Part shown: positions 44,071 to 58,189 of the stretch, one piece after another
How positions within the stretch are numbered: position 1 is the stretch's first letter
Layout of the letters: each line of letters starts with the position of its first letter
Origin: Mycobacterium lepromatosis
Lineage (GTDB): Bacteria > Actinomycetota > Actinomycetes > Mycobacteriales > Mycobacteriaceae
Length of the DNA stretch: 64,000 nucleotides
Direction of reading: 5' to 3'
Assembly: GCF_000975265.2 (NCBI RefSeq)
Contig: NZ_CP083405.1
Span: 186,001-250,000, forward strand
Translations under genes and position numbers: made by a program
The notes under the pieces: model-generated
Seen by the model: only the letters and a program-made list of their open reading frames with translations
The model's database searches: none
Told to the model about the DNA's origin: nothing

Positions 44071-45093
44071 ATGCCGTCAGGCCCACCCGCGGGGTCGCTG
44101 GCCGTTATCGGCGGCGGTGTCATCGGGTTATCGGTGGCACGCCGCGCAGCGCAGGCCGGGTGGTCCGTACGTGTACACCGGACCCGCAAGCAAGGTGCGT
44201 CCTGGGTTGCCGGGGGCATGCTCGCCCCGTACAGCGAAGGCTGGCCCGGTGAAGAACGGCTGTTGCAGCTGGGCCTGAGGTCGCTACGGCTATGGCGCCA
44301 AGGTGGATTTACCGACAGGCTGGCTCCGGAGGTTATTACCGCACGTGAGTCACTGGTGGTGGCCGTCGATCAGGCTGATGTCGCTGACCTACGCACGGTT
44401 GCGGACTGGTTGTCCGCGCAAGGCCACCCGGTGATCTGGGAATCAGCTGCCCGCGACGTCGAACCCCTGTTGGCACAAGGCATCCGACATGGCTTTTGGG
44501 CGCCGACAGAACTGGCAGTGGACAACCGGGCCTTGCTCGCCGCGCTGTGCTTGGACTGTGAGCGTCTAGGGGTGCGGTGGGCTTCGCCGGTGAACGATCT
44601 GTCCTGTGTCAGCGCAGAAGCGGTAGTGATTGCCAATGGCATTAGCGCTCCCGCGCTCTGGCCCGGCCTGCCGGTACGTCCGGTCAAAGGGGAAGTGCTG
44701 CGTTTGCGCTGGCGAACTGGTTGTATGTCATTGCTGCAGAGAGTAATTCGAGCTCGTGTGCATGGCCGGCAGGTGTACCTGATTCCGCGTTCGGACGGGG
44801 TGGTCGTCGGTGCCACCCAGTACGAACACGGTTGCGATAACGCCCCGGTCGCATCGGGAGTGCGTGACCTGCTTGACGATGCGTGTGCCGTGCTACCGGC
44901 GTTGGGCGAGTACGAGCTGGCTGAGTGCGCGGCTGGACTGCGCCCAACGACACCGGATAACCTGCCACTTGTGTACCGCCTGGATAACCGTACGCTGGTA
45001 GCTGCCGGCCATGGCCGATCGGGATTTCTGTTGGCACCATGGACAGCTGAGCAGATCATGTTCGAACTTGCTGCGGTCGGAGCGCAAGCGTGA
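44071..45093 (+). CDS. thiO: Glycine oxidase ThiO
   Basis: A 340-residue FAD-dependent amino-acid oxidase (DAO family). The FAD-binding motif LAVIGGGVIGLSVARRAA begins at residue 11. VAGGMLAPYSE, PVKGEVLRLRW, VYLIPRSDGVVVGATQ and the C-terminal AGHGRSGFLLAPW are typical. It oxidises glycine to the imine used by ThiG for thiazole synthesis. ATG 44071 is set by the riboswitch-embedded ribosome site; the in-frame start at 43993 lies inside the riboswitch. thiS follows after 7 bp and thiG overlaps thiS, so the three are one operon. Confidence 0.94.
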   Translation: MPSGPPAGSLAVIGGGVIGLSVARRAAQAGWSVRVHRTRKQGASWVAGGMLAPYSEGWPGEERLLQLGLRSLRLWRQGGFTDRLAPEVITARESLVVAVDQADVADLRTVADWLSAQGHPVIWESAARDVEPLLAQGIRHGFWAPTELAVDNRALLAALCLDCERLGVRWASPVNDLSCVSAEAVVIANGISAPALWPGLPVRPVKGEVLRLRWRTGCMSLLQRVIRARVHGRQVYLIPRSDGVVVGATQYEHGCDNAPVASGVRDLLDDACAVLPALGEYELAECAAGLRPTTPDNLPLVYRLDNRTLVAAGHGRSGFLLAPWTAEQIMFELAAVGAQA

Positions 45094-45100
45094 TCGTCTT

Positions 45101-46103
<1,003 letters not shown>

Positions 46104-46762
46104 ACTTCCGGCCGGCGATGCACCGGTGTGTTGCACTGGGATAGTTCGGTGGCGTCCTGTCCAGGTGTTCGGGTCCCGTGCTGCTGGCGTGCCATGGGGG
46201 TTAGGTCGATCAGCACGACACTAATCCGCATTTGGTCGCCGTGCGACTCAACCTGCAGCTTGTTGACGTCACCTTTTCTGGCACCATCACGCCCATGTAT
46301 TGGCCGAGCCATCATTACAGTGCCCCGCTTTAAATTGCTAAGTTGGAAGGTTGGGAGCCATTGTTGACGATCACTCTCGGGAGCAAAGACGTTGGATAAA
46401 CCCCGTTTCTGATGGCTGCCATGCTGTCGCGGGTAACGCACCATCTCCCGGTAGTCGGTGGCCCTCTCCCGTTAACTGCTGAACTGCGATACACGCGATC
46501 GAACGCTGAACGGAGTGTTCGATTCATTGTGCGGGGTCCGTCGGGTAGTGTGCCAACACGGTCTAGTCTTCTTCGTCGACTACTTGACACCGTTGCCGCC
46601 TGCGAGTGTGCTGGCTCTGCCAGGTTATACAGCTAGCTGCGTCACACATTTGTTTCAGCAGTCGTGATCCCCTGTTTCCTCCAGCGTAGTGGGTAAACAC
46701 CACAATGCTATCAGGTGGCGACGGTTCCCTTCTTCCTGCTGTCGGTGGATTTGCTCGGGTTA
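46104..46762. other. Gene-free tract between thiG and thiD
   Basis: M. tuberculosis carries lpqL, lpqM, Rv0420c and Rv0421c at this point. Here only 660 bp remain, and I could not match any fragment to those proteins on either strand. A 130-codon minus-strand frame (46052-46444) has no motif, so the four genes appear deleted rather than merely mutated. Confidence 0.5.
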
Positions 46763-49338
<2,576 letters not shown>

Positions 49339-50980
49339 TTTTGTTGTGCCCCTCCATGCTAGCGCAGTGTTCCGGTGGTCGGTATACGCGAAAGATACAG
49401 AACCGGACGAGCCCATCGCTATGGCAACTGCCGATTAAGCGGTGCTGTCGACTAAAAAACTGTTGTGTAGCACAAGTATGCAGACGATCGTGCGCGCATC
49501 AAGGATTTACTCGATCATGCGTTGCACTCTAAGGAGTTGTTTTCGAGTCGCCACAGTTTCGTATACACTTCGGGTGGTGTGCACGGCGCGATCGTGGTGG
49601 CTGAACAAATATTTGGCTGAGAAGGGCACGGTGTTGGACACCGCAAGCTACTAATCGATCTCGCTGACGCGATGGACGAAACCCGATCCGAAACGCAGCA
49701 CGAGGTCCTTGATGTGGTGCGCCCTCACTACTTTGATTGAGCGTCACCACAACCCATAACCACATAAATGGCGTTCGAGCAACCATATCAAAGCTAGGTT
49801 CAGTACTTTAACCACCGTGGTGTGGTAATATTTCATGTGTCCGGTTGCGATCGCATCGTGGCGTGAGCCTTCTTCGTGTGGCACATATCAACACTGGCCC
49901 AGGCCTAATAAGGAAAACCTAAGATGAAAGCTACCCGCTTTACATCGGGGCTATCAGTAGCTCGTTGAGCAGTGTGTTGACGAACATCGCATAATTCTTG
50001 CAAAATAAGAAATGTAGTGTTTCCCTTCGCTGAAATTGAAACAATATGGTGGCAAGCGCAATGCTTCCCTTCCGTTGAGCATTTACACCAACTGCTGGCG
50101 GCTAACGGCATTGTTCAGCCGCACGAGATATCCGGTACCTCATTGCATGAATGTTGAGTTCGATGTCAGGATCGCCGGACAAGCGCACCAGCACTGAGCT
50201 CACTCTATGGACTAAAGTCCAACAAGACCGATCCAGCACAGTCGTCACTAGGATTGTGAAGTTTGCACCCCAGCTCATTACCTTCGATGGCTATCCAGCG
50301 GCCAAATGTGTCGTAATTCGTGCCAAACGGTGTGTAAGAGTCCTTTCCGGTAGCCGCGAAGCCCAGTGCATCGTCTGTGACTTGGCGCGTAGTAATTGTT
50401 ACCGAGAATTGTTGATTTCAATCTGTAAGTCATGTCCAAGATTTTATTCATGCCGGTTACTATTTAGCCATTGTTCACCATCCCAAAAGAATTACCCAGT
50501 ACGATCTCTGCATCGGTGCTTTGCTTTGTATGACGTTATGAACGTGTATTCCCCTACGGCCTGATGTCTTTGGGTTCTGGTTCGACCCATGAGGATGATT
50601 GCCGACCCGTCAACTATATCGGATCGGTGAGCCTCTCACGAGCGCCCAACTCGTGTGAATCAGAAGCAGGCTAACGGTTCATACAACCCATGGAGCAGCC
50701 TAGCTGCATCGCCCGTCTTGCCAACTAGCATGGACTGGTTGCTGTCACTGTAGCGTTGAGTTGCGACCGTCACGCAGAAGGGTATGCGCACGGTTGGTAG
50801 TGTGCCGGGGGGGATTGCTGCCAGCAGAGGCAGGGATCTCGGAAGAGCTAGAGGTTGTGACGTAACGGTTTCGTGAGCTACCAGCTGCCAATCGGGCCCA
50901 GCAGGAGATTGCTATGTGGTTGTGCGCCGTGGAAACCCAGCCTGTCGATCTTGTCCATGGCCTGGGAAGTGAGGTGCCCC
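49339..50980. other. Gene-free decayed tract
   Basis: About 1.6 kb with no callable gene. The plus strand at 49575-49740 reads as possible old coding sequence (GGVHGAIVVAEQIFG, HRKLLIDLADAMDETRS) but I cannot place it. A 137-codon plus-strand frame at 50151-50564 has no motif. The tract, or the relics just after it, should contain the right junction between the Rv0423c side and the Rv0944 side. Confidence 0.4.
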
Positions 50981-51405
50981 ATGACTGCCGGCGGCGAGAA
51001 GCCTCCCGTGACGCTTGCCGAAAAGATCGATTAAGTTGTTCTAGATCGTCCGTACGCCGAGTGAGGAGCGGCATACCAATAAAATGAGATTGCAACGGCG
51101 CGCCAGGTGGTCACGGGAGAGAGTGTCTCGCCGACGTACCTATGGTAGCCGTTTCGCGGCCCGACAAAGACAATCCAATGAAGTGTCATCTGGAATCGTT
51201 GGCTGACTTTTTCGATGTGTCGGTTACCTACTTCTTTGATGACGACCCGGGTAAACAGATCGAATCAGAACTGAAAATGATTAGAGCAGTGTGTAATACT
51301 GATTTATGCAATATAGCCTTGCATGCGGTGAACCCATCGCCAAACGGGTTAGGAACCGTTAGCGACATTATCGACATGCTCGTCAAGTGTGACGTTTTCG
51401 AATGA
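50981..51405 (+). pseudogene. EspR-like XRE-family regulator relic
   Basis: Joining frames gives one ~140-residue protein. MTAGGEKPPVTLAEKID is followed by DRPYAE and NEIATARQVVTGESVSPTYL, then KTIQ/KDNPMKCHLESLADFF and DVSVTYFFDDDPGKQIESEL, with a helical tail ending MLVKCDVFE. The pattern (N-terminal LxxLF, HTH with SPxYLxxLRxGxxxNPxxxxLxALAxFFxVxxxYFxDD) is that of EspR and its paralogues, nucleoid-associated regulators. Three stops and at least one frameshift lie in the first half. The last 88 codons are still open from 51142. Confidence 0.78.
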
Positions 51406-52060
51406 ACGGATGGCAGACGCGGCGAGAACAACGTAAATGTAAACGATTTCACGTCTTAATCACTATGACAGCGGGTACTCATGAACGCAAACTGATGCCC
51501 AGCACTTCAAATTCGATAACATACGTATTTCGTACCGGATTTCAGTCGAGATCAAACCCCTTGACAGTCGCAATGGATTCCATGCCGGTACGTCGTGCTA
51601 AGCCAGCCATGATTCTACCTTGCTGTAAGGACTGTACCGACTGTGCATGTGATGTGTGTAATACTAGTGACTTGCTCGACATCTTTGACCAGAAGTTCGC
51701 AGGGAAGCTTTGGTTGGTGTTTTCGGCAACTTAACCGCCGGCCCCGAGCTGCGGTTCACCGACGGGGGCGATGATCGAGGTTTTGCCGTGCCAACCCCGC
51801 TGGATGTTTTTCCAAGCATTGATGCCAATGATCTCGTGCTTCTGCGGCTATGGCTGCTCACTGAGCTGGCTCAGTGGCGGCTTGACGAATAAACTGCTCA
51901 GACATCGCAATTGATCGATCCTAATGACGCTCGCGACCGGGCACTAACACAGGCGAATTCAACGATGCACCCGGGCAGAGCGCCGCGAACACGAGACACG
52001 TTAACCAGCATACAGTAGATCATCCGGTCCTGGTAATCGACTACGGGCAGCGGACTAGAC
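51406..52060. other. Gene-free tract, one coding-like patch
   Basis: No gene recognised. At 51710-51892 a plus-strand frame (MVGVFGNLTAGPELRFTDGG start, ELAQWRLDE end) has coding-like composition and may be the C-terminus of a lost gene. I could not identify the family. Confidence 0.35.
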
Positions 52061-52074
52061 TCTCCTCACCCGGT

Positions 52075-52590
52075 TGATCACAGCCAATAGTGTTAAAGCC
52101 AACGAACTAGCTGGGCTGCTGTTCTACCTGCTCTTTTCCTGGTACGAGGTGCTCATAGACCTGCTGGCTAGTCCGGTGCTGACGCTGTCAAGTAAGCATG
52201 AACAGCTGTAAGCCCTACATTTAGGCTCCGACCAAATCGAAGCGGTCGACGACACTACTGCAGTTCTTTCTCAACGCCAGTGTTGGCTGGACCACGCTTT
52301 GCAGTCACCGATGTTGAGATCGGTAAGCACACAGTCGCCGCCGGGCAGAGGGTACGGTTGTGTCTTGCATCGGCTAACCAGGATCCGCAAAGATTTGACC
52401 GCACCGACGAGATCAACCTGACCCGACCGCCCCATGCCCCATAACGCAGCATCGGCCGTGCCCACCCAGCTCTATATGCGCTAGCCGGGGTTGTGCGTGC
52501 TCGACCACGGGGATGCAATTGTCTGGCGTTCCCGATTTCGCCAACGCGGGCTGCTCGTTCTACCAGGGAACCGGGCTAAACATCATCGCC
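52075..52590 (+). pseudogene. Cytochrome P450 relic, C-terminal half
   Basis: The plus strand has NELAGLLFYLLFSWYEVLID (I-helix, family LxxLLLxAGYETT) with LASPVLTLSSKHEQL. After a frame change, PRFAVTDVEIGKHTVAAGQR and VRLCLASANQDPQRFDR with EINLTRPPH follow, the beta-2 / K'-helix block of bacterial P450s. The heme-ligand FGxGxHxC segment is damaged (AP, stop, RSIGRAHPALYAL in the expected place). The ExxR motif was not found. At least two frameshifts are present. The subfamily cannot be named. Confidence 0.75.
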
Positions 52591-52894
52591 AGTATTTGAT
52601 AAGGGGCAGACTCATCGATCTGTAATCTAGTCAAGTCCCATCTCGAATGTAACTTGAAGGACGTGAATCGGAAATGCAGAGTAAGTAACAGCATTCGGTT
52701 ACGCTGGTATTCACTAGGCTCAATCAATTCGATGCATAAGCCGATGGTACGCGACGGTCAGATAGTCGAGGTCGTACCGAGGCCCGGTCGAAGATGTCGC
52801 CAAGACTACGGGTGTACTTTGTCGGCTAATTTTTCCTGCCGAGCGATCACCGTTATGCAACAGTGCGAGAGTCGGTCAGTCACCAGAAGTCGGG

Positions 52895-53340
52895 ATGTCC
52901 TTTCTGGTAATGACGGCAGAGTACATAGCTTCTTTAGCAACGGATTTAGCGAATGTCTATTCGACGATTAGCTTGGCCAACATGGCGGCTCTGGCTCCGA
53001 CGACAGGTGCGCTTGCGACGAGTGGCAACGCAGTGTCGGCTGCGCTGGCAGCGCTGTTCGTCATGCACACCCAGGCGTATCAGGCACTCAGCACTCAAGC
53101 GGCGTTGTTCCATAACTAGTTCGTGCAATTGACGAGTGGTGAAGCGGGCCAGTATGCCGTCACAAAGGCTGCCAACGCCTTGCCTGTGCACATGGGAGAG
53201 CAAGAAGCGCTCAATGTGATCAATGTTCCGACCCAGACATTGTTGTGCCGCCCGCTGACCGGTAATGAGGCTATGGCCACCTGTGTACCGGGCAAAACGG
53301 CGGATATGGCCGATTGTTGTTCGGCAACGGTGGCATCGTA
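52895..53340 (+). pseudogene. PE_PGRS family relic
   Basis: From ATG 52895 the product begins MSFLVMTAEYIASLATDLAN with ALAPTTGALATSGNAVSAAL and HTQAYQALSTQAALFHN, a clear PE domain. A TAG at 53117-53119 interrupts it. The same frame then continues FVQLTSGEAGQYAVTKAANA and NVINVPTQTLLCRPLTGN, the linker (NVINAPTQALLGRPLIGNG) that precedes PGRS repeats. Only a few degenerate Gly-type codons follow, so the PGRS region is essentially gone. One nonsense mutation kills the PE domain. Confidence 0.85.
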
Positions 53341-53432
53341 GGCAGGGTGGGAACGCTTGCTGGCCGACCGGGCGCATTGGGGCCAGCGTAGAGGCGTTAG
53401 TAGCTTGCCGCTACGATCTACACACTGAATGG

Positions 53433-54293
53433 TTGTCTGAAATTCCTGAGATCGAAGCGTTAATCGACTATTTGCTGCGTAACGCGGTCGGTTTGCCGAT
53501 CGACCGTCTCGATGTGGCCGCGCTGTCCGTGCTGGAAAACCTTCGATCCGCCCATCGACGCGTTTGCGCGACCAGACCACCGTGGTCGGGGGCCAACCGG
53601 TGGAGCAGGTAGCTAGGACTGCGGGCGGACACGATGGTGTTGAGCGCTAAATCTGTCGCGCGTAGGCTGGTTACGTTGGTCCGATAAGCTAACTTCGGCA
53701 TTGCTGTGCCCGGGCCAAGGGCTGATCGCGCTGCGCATCAATCCGGGTATCTCCAGTAGGGTGCCCGGCTTTGACCTCACTGAGGCCGGGACCCAAAAGC
53801 AGCTATCTGCCTGGTTGGTTGCCACCCCGAAACAGTTCACCAGGCTTGCTGTCTCGGACCGGATGCTCTGGGTGTCAATGTCGAGAGGCCTGGCGGGGCT
53901 TCTGGTCGGCGACACCGGTCGGATTAAGACCATCATTACCGACCAGAAAGGTGATCGCTGGTATCGGCAATGCCTACAGCGACGAGATTCTGCATGTTGC
54001 CAAGATTTCGCCGTTCGCCGCAGCCGGGAAGTTATCGGAAACAGCTCATCCCCTCCACGAAGCGATGCTGTCCGGCGCAGTCAGAAGATCCATTGGCCAG
54101 GGTGCTGCCATGCTCAAAGAGGAGAAGCGATCCGTGCTACAGGTTCATGCACGTACTGGGTTTGTCGTGCCCGGATTCAGAAGATACCGTGCATGAAGTA
54201 TCATTTTCGTACAGGTCTTTTCAGTACTGTTCAACGTTCCAGACCGGTGGCAAGGTGTTGGCCGACTGGCGCATGTCGCCGCTGCTTAAGTAG
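53433..54293 (+). pseudogene. Fpg/Nei-family DNA glycosylase relic (Rv0944-like)
   Basis: Fragments cover the whole ~285-residue protein. The N-terminus is LSEIPEIEALIDYLLRNAVG (family MPELPEVE; the catalytic Pro2 position is Ser here), with LDVAALSVL. Next come LTEAGTQKQLSAWLVATP and DTGRIKTIITDQK, then in another frame VIAGIGNAYSDEILHVAKIS (the H2TH motif) and GQGAAMLKEEKRSVLQVHAR. The C-terminus EVSFSYRSFQYCSTFQTGGK with VLADWRMSPLLK is a degraded zinc finger that has lost cysteines. Order next to Rv0945-like and pgi agrees with M. tuberculosis Rv0944. Confidence 0.85.
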
Positions 54294-54454
54294 TCGATAT
54301 GCCACCCCGGGTTACTCACCAGAAAATTCTCATCGCTAGTGCCAGTTCTGTCCTGTGCGTTGGGATGGCACATTCTCTCGCTTCCACGAGTAGTGACCTG
54401 GCACTGTGTGCCCTTCGCGTCGATAGGGTGAACGGGATGTATAGATGAACTATC

Positions 54455-55002
54455 ATAGCCATTAAGATTGCTGTTACTGCTCTGGACTTTCACCACCATG
54501 CGCAAGTGCTGAAGGTGTTCTCCGAACTCAGTGATGATCCTGGTGGGAATTGCCCGTATAGTAACCCGCATTGGCGGCGGTCGATACCAACTTGGTGACC
54601 TCACTGGTGTAGAGAAACCACACTGGATATGTGCACGAAAAGCGACTTAGGGCACCATCTGGCGCCCATATCCTCGGTGTTCAGTGACAAAAGGGAGATG
54701 GCCTTAAAAAGGATTCCGCCGCAAGCAAAGTCGGAATACGCTCACTGGGTGGATCGTTGTGCACCGAATACCCAAGTGGCTCGATCAAGATCTTGGTGGT
54801 AGAAAAAGGTTACATATAAACAGAGATGACGACCAAATCAGCGAACACAATGTTCATGGTAGACAAAGCAACTGACGTTAAGGCACTTGTCGACGCGACA
54901 GAACGCGATCCTGGTCGGGCCGTGTTGCCATGGCGGCCGTGGGCGGCGCTGGTACAGCTGATGCGTGTGCTGCTGCCGCCGTTGACCAAGCGATTCTTCT
55001 AG
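54455..55002 (+). pseudogene. Short-chain dehydrogenase relic (Rv0945-like)
   Basis: Two pieces are readable. VTALDFHHHAQVLKVFSELS with DDPGGN matches the SDR region after the cofactor strand (family LDVxDHxQVxxVFxxLxxELGG). The C-terminal FMVDKATDVKALVDATERDP is followed by GRAVLPWRPWAALVQLMRVL and a stop at 55000-55002. The catalytic centre between them is unreadable. Position between the Fpg/Nei relic and pgi equals Rv0945 of M. tuberculosis. Confidence 0.7.
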
Positions 55003-55077
55003 CCGCGGGCACACGTGTCTGTACAACGACACGCCGCATTGAGTAATATTTCGCGGACGCTCGTCGCGTAAGCCACG

Positions 55078-56742
55078 TCAGCTCATACGTCCTCGTTCTG
55101 TGCGGTAGCGACGGACCAGCGTATCAGTGGAACTGTCTAACTGTTGCGTGGGCGAGACTTTGCCGGTAATTGCCGGAAGCAATGCTTTGGCTTGTGTCTT
55201 GCCTAGCTCCACGCCCCACTGGTCGAACGAGTCGATGCCCCAGATCACACCCTCGGTGAACACCTGATGCTCGTAGAGTGCGATCAGTTGGCCCAATACC
55301 GACGGGGTGAGTCGGTTGGCCAGAATCGATGTTGTCGGACGATTTCCAGGCATCACCTTGTGTGGCACCACTTCTGCGGGTGTACCTTCAGCTGCGATTT
55401 CTTCCGCGGTCTTGCCGAATGCCAGCACTTGAGTCTGGGCAAAGAAATTGCTCATTAACAGGTCATGCATGCTGCCGGTGCCATCGACAGTTGGCAAATC
55501 GTCGATGGGTTGGCTGAATCCGATGAAATCGGCCGGCACCAGCCGGGTGCCCTGATGCAGCAACTGGTAGAAAGCGTGTTGGCCGTTGGTTCCCGGTTCT
55601 CCCCAATAGATTTCACTGGTGTTGGTGGTAACTGGTGTGCCGTCGGCGCGTGTCGATTTGCCGTTAGATTCCATGGTTAGCTGTTGCAGGTAAGCCGCGA
55701 AACGCGCCAAGTCGTTGGAATACGGCAGCACGGCTCGTGATTGCGCACCCAAGAAGTCGGAATACCACAGTCCGATCAGGCCTAGCAGCGCAGGAGCGTT
55801 GGACTCTAATGGCGCGTTCTGGAAATGTTGGTCAACGATGTGGAAGCCCGACAGGAAATCAGCGAAGGACTCTCGCCCGACGACCGCCATCAGCGACAGA
55901 CCGATCGCTGAATCTACCGAATAACGGCCGCCAACCCAGTCCCAGAACCAGAACATGTTAGCCGTGTTGATACCGAAGTCGTCAACTAGGCGTTTGTTGG
56001 TAGAGACAGCGACGAAATGCTTTGAAACGGCGGCGTCGCCAAGTGCGTCAGTCAGCCAGCGCCGCGCGGCAGTGGCGTTGGTCAATGTTTCTAGCGTCGA
56101 GAACGTCTTCGACGCTACGATGAAAAGGGTTGTGTCAGGCTCTAAGTCTGCCAATTTAGCGGTCAGGTCTGCGGGATCGATGTTGGACACGAAACGCGCC
56201 GAGATCCCCGCGTCGGCATAGTGGCGCAGTGCCTGGCACACCATAACCGGACCCAGGTCTGAACCACCAATGCCGATGTTGACGACGGTGTTGATACGTT
56301 TCCCGGTGGCGCCGGTCCATTCGCCGCTGCGTAGCCGGTCGGTGAAGTCACCCATGAAGTCCAGCACCGCGTGTACGTCTTGGACTACGTTTTGGCCGTC
56401 GACGATCAGTTTCGTGTCTCTGGGTAGCCGCAGCGCGGTGTGTAGCACCGACCGATTCTCCGAGGTGTTGACGTGTACGCCGGCGAGCATCTGGTCGCGG
56501 CGTTGTTCAAGGCCGGCAGCTCGGGCTAGATCGACCAGCAGCTGCACCGTCTCGTGGGTGATGCGATGTTTGCTGTAGTCGATGTAAAGGTCACCAACTG
56601 TGATCGCGAACTCACGGCCGCGATCGGGATTAGCGGCGAAGAACTGGCGTAAATGGGTTGCCCCGATCTCATCGTGATGCCTGCGCAAGGCGTCCCACGC
56701 CGGGGTGGCGGTGATGTCGGGGATTGCTTGCATAGAAGTCAT
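55078..56742 (-). CDS. pgi: Glucose-6-phosphate isomerase
   Basis: A 554-residue enzyme interconverting glucose 6-phosphate and fructose 6-phosphate. The sugar-phosphate signatures [23 protein letters not shown] and the C-terminal [18 protein letters not shown] are intact. The catalytic Glu lies in [10 protein letters not shown] and the His in [12 protein letters not shown]. Length and start (ATG 56742) agree with the family. It links to fgd1 and fba elsewhere in the window through glucose 6-phosphate. Neighbours are relics on both sides. Confidence 0.97.
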   Translation of the reverse strand: MTSMQAIPDITATPAWDALRRHHDEIGATHLRQFFAANPDRGREFAITVGDLYIDYSKHRITHETVQLLVDLARAAGLEQRRDQMLAGVHVNTSENRSVLHTALRLPRDTKLIVDGQNVVQDVHAVLDFMGDFTDRLRSGEWTGATGKRINTVVNIGIGGSDLGPVMVCQALRHYADAGISARFVSNIDPADLTAKLADLEPDTTLFIVASKTFSTLETLTNATAARRWLTDALGDAAVSKHFVAVSTNKRLVDDFGINTANMFWFWDWVGGRYSVDSAIGLSLMAVVGRESFADFLSGFHIVDQHFQNAPLESNAPALLGLIGLWYSDFLGAQSRAVLPYSNDLARFAAYLQQLTMESNGKSTRADGTPVTTNTSEIYWGEPGTNGQHAFYQLLHQGTRLVPADFIGFSQPIDDLPTVDGTGSMHDLLMSNFFAQTQVLAFGKTAEEIAAEGTPAEVVPHKVMPGNRPTTSILANRLTPSVLGQLIALYEHQVFTEGVIWGIDSFDQWGVELGKTQAKALLPAITGKVSPTQQLDSSTDTLVRRYRTERGRMS

Positions 56743-56813
56743 GGTTTTGACCCTAGTTCGCTTTGATACGACGGTGCAGGTAGATCGGTTTGGCGCGTTT
56801 AACCGGCGCCCAT

Positions 56814-57110
56814 TACACGCTGCAAATCTGGCTGCATAAGCTGCAACTTTCGATCCCAGTATTCCCCAAGTGTGGGTACCGTTTGTCCGGTACGTTGAAC
56901 AGCCAAGTCTTTGCTCTGAACTGGTTTGTCGCCCGCACGTACACCCAACGCCGGTGTCGTTCGCGACCAGCCTCGTGATATTGACTGTTGGATTGGATCG
57001 TTACGGGGGTGTTGCTCACGATGTATTGTTAGCCCCTGCAATTGCTTGGCCCGAGCTGCTGGTGCACCTAATCGGTTCTTGCTGGCATTAGTGGCCAAGC
57101 CGGCCTCTGC
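56814..57110 (-). pseudogene. Mycolyltransferase (antigen 85-type) C-terminal stub (Rv0947c-like)
   Basis: On the minus strand [13 protein letters not shown] resembles the family LVANNTRVWVYCG. The end NGTHTWG, then after a frame change [20 protein letters not shown], matches the Ag85 C-terminus (NGTHSWEYWGxQLxAMKPDLQxxLGA). The M. tuberculosis locus Rv0947c is already a short remnant at the same place, so this gene probably decayed before the two lineages split, with further frameshifts here. It overlaps the end of the chorismate mutase gene. Confidence 0.7.
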
Positions 57111-57405
57111 CTAATCGCAACAACAGTATTGCCAGATCCTTGCCATCAGGACCGAGCTCACTATAGCGTTCGATAACCTTCATCTCGCGGCTATGTACCA
57201 GGCGAGTGCCGCCGGACGCCATTCTTACCTTGCTGATCGCCTGGGATATTTCAGCACGCCGCTTTACCGTAGCGAGAATCTGGGCGTCCAACCGGTCGAT
57301 CTCCTCGCGCAACTCCTCGATGTCGATCAGTTGCGGAGCTTCGACCACCTCGGTGTTCATCTCGGTTAACTCCGCGTTTTCGTGATGTTGGGGTTTTGGT
57401 CTCAT
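57088..57405 (-). CDS. Intracellular chorismate mutase (Rv0948c-like)
   Basis: A 105-residue AroQ-delta chorismate mutase, converting chorismate to prephenate for Phe/Tyr synthesis. LREEIDRLDAQILATVKRRA, ISQAISKVRMASGGTRLVHS, REMKVIERY and the C-terminal ILLLRLGRGRLGH are nearly identical to M. tuberculosis. The enzyme is weak alone and is activated by binding DAHP synthase (AroG) through its C-terminal RLGH tail, which is intact. Start may be ATG 57405 or the in-frame 57360 (90 residues), which is often taken as the true one. Confidence 0.92.
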   Translation of the reverse strand: MRPKPQHHENAELTEMNTEVVEAPQLIDIEELREEIDRLDAQILATVKRRAEISQAISKVRMASGGTRLVHSREMKVIERYSELGPDGKDLAILLLRLGRGRLGH

Positions 57406-58189
57406 TTGGTATCAGACCTCACAAAGAGACTTGAACCCCAAAGCCGGAAGTGGATCAGGGCTCTGCGAAAGCAGCTAAACCACGGGCACCGTTAGCCGGT
57501 ACCTGTAGAAAAACCGGCGGTGCAACTCATGGTTTGAGAACTGCATGGGGCGATGCTTGTTGAACACAAAATCGAGTGTGCCACTCACGGCCGGGGTTGT
57601 GCAAAATCGCGGCTCAAATAATTTTATTGCCAAGAAGTCTTAGTGTGACGTCGGTAGCGTTCGACGGCGGATCGCGCAGCACGCTGGTCGTGAGTAACTT
57701 GGATTTCGATGCTTAGCGAGCATGCTGCGATGCCACGGCCTCCGGAAAGTAGTTAGTCGAAAGCCCTAGAACAAACACCGCCAGATAGCCTTTAGCATCT
57801 CAATGCTGTTCTCGCTTGGGTCGTCACAATGGTCTGAGATGGGCTTTTTGACAGGATTTGTGTCGACGCTTTGAGCGACAACTACTTGAGATCATTAGTC
57901 AATGAGTTTGGGTGCAGCGGATTCTGAATTCAACTTGAGTAACATCGGGGTTGCGCAGCAGCGCATGACAGGCTACACTAGCATTATATCGCATTACGAC
58001 TTAAGGTAAACCGTTCGGCTAATCAGAATAACAATATCATCGCCTGATGCCTAATTGCTTGCCCCGGTGTCCTCTCCGAGCAGTTGGTCAGATTCACGCT
58101 GGATAGCACTAGTCCTGGTGTGTCAAATCATGATTGCTGCGTAGCCAGGTTTGTTGCCGTCGGCAGCAGGTTTGGAACTACAAACTACA
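57406..58189. other. Gene-free tract before uvrD1
   Basis: About 780 bp with no open frame of note and no recognised pseudogene. GACTTGAACC at about 57429 resembles a reversed tRNA T-arm but no cloverleaf could be built. The uvrD1 promoter should lie in its right end. Confidence 0.4.

Noticed and set aside
50745..51095. Minus-strand open frame of 116 codons
   Set aside because: Antisense to the EspR-like relic, no motif, no plausible start signal.
57406..57500. tRNA-like T-arm sequence (GACTTGAACC on the plus strand)
   Set aside because: I could not pair an acceptor stem, D-arm and anticodon arm around it on either strand, so it is not called as a tRNA.
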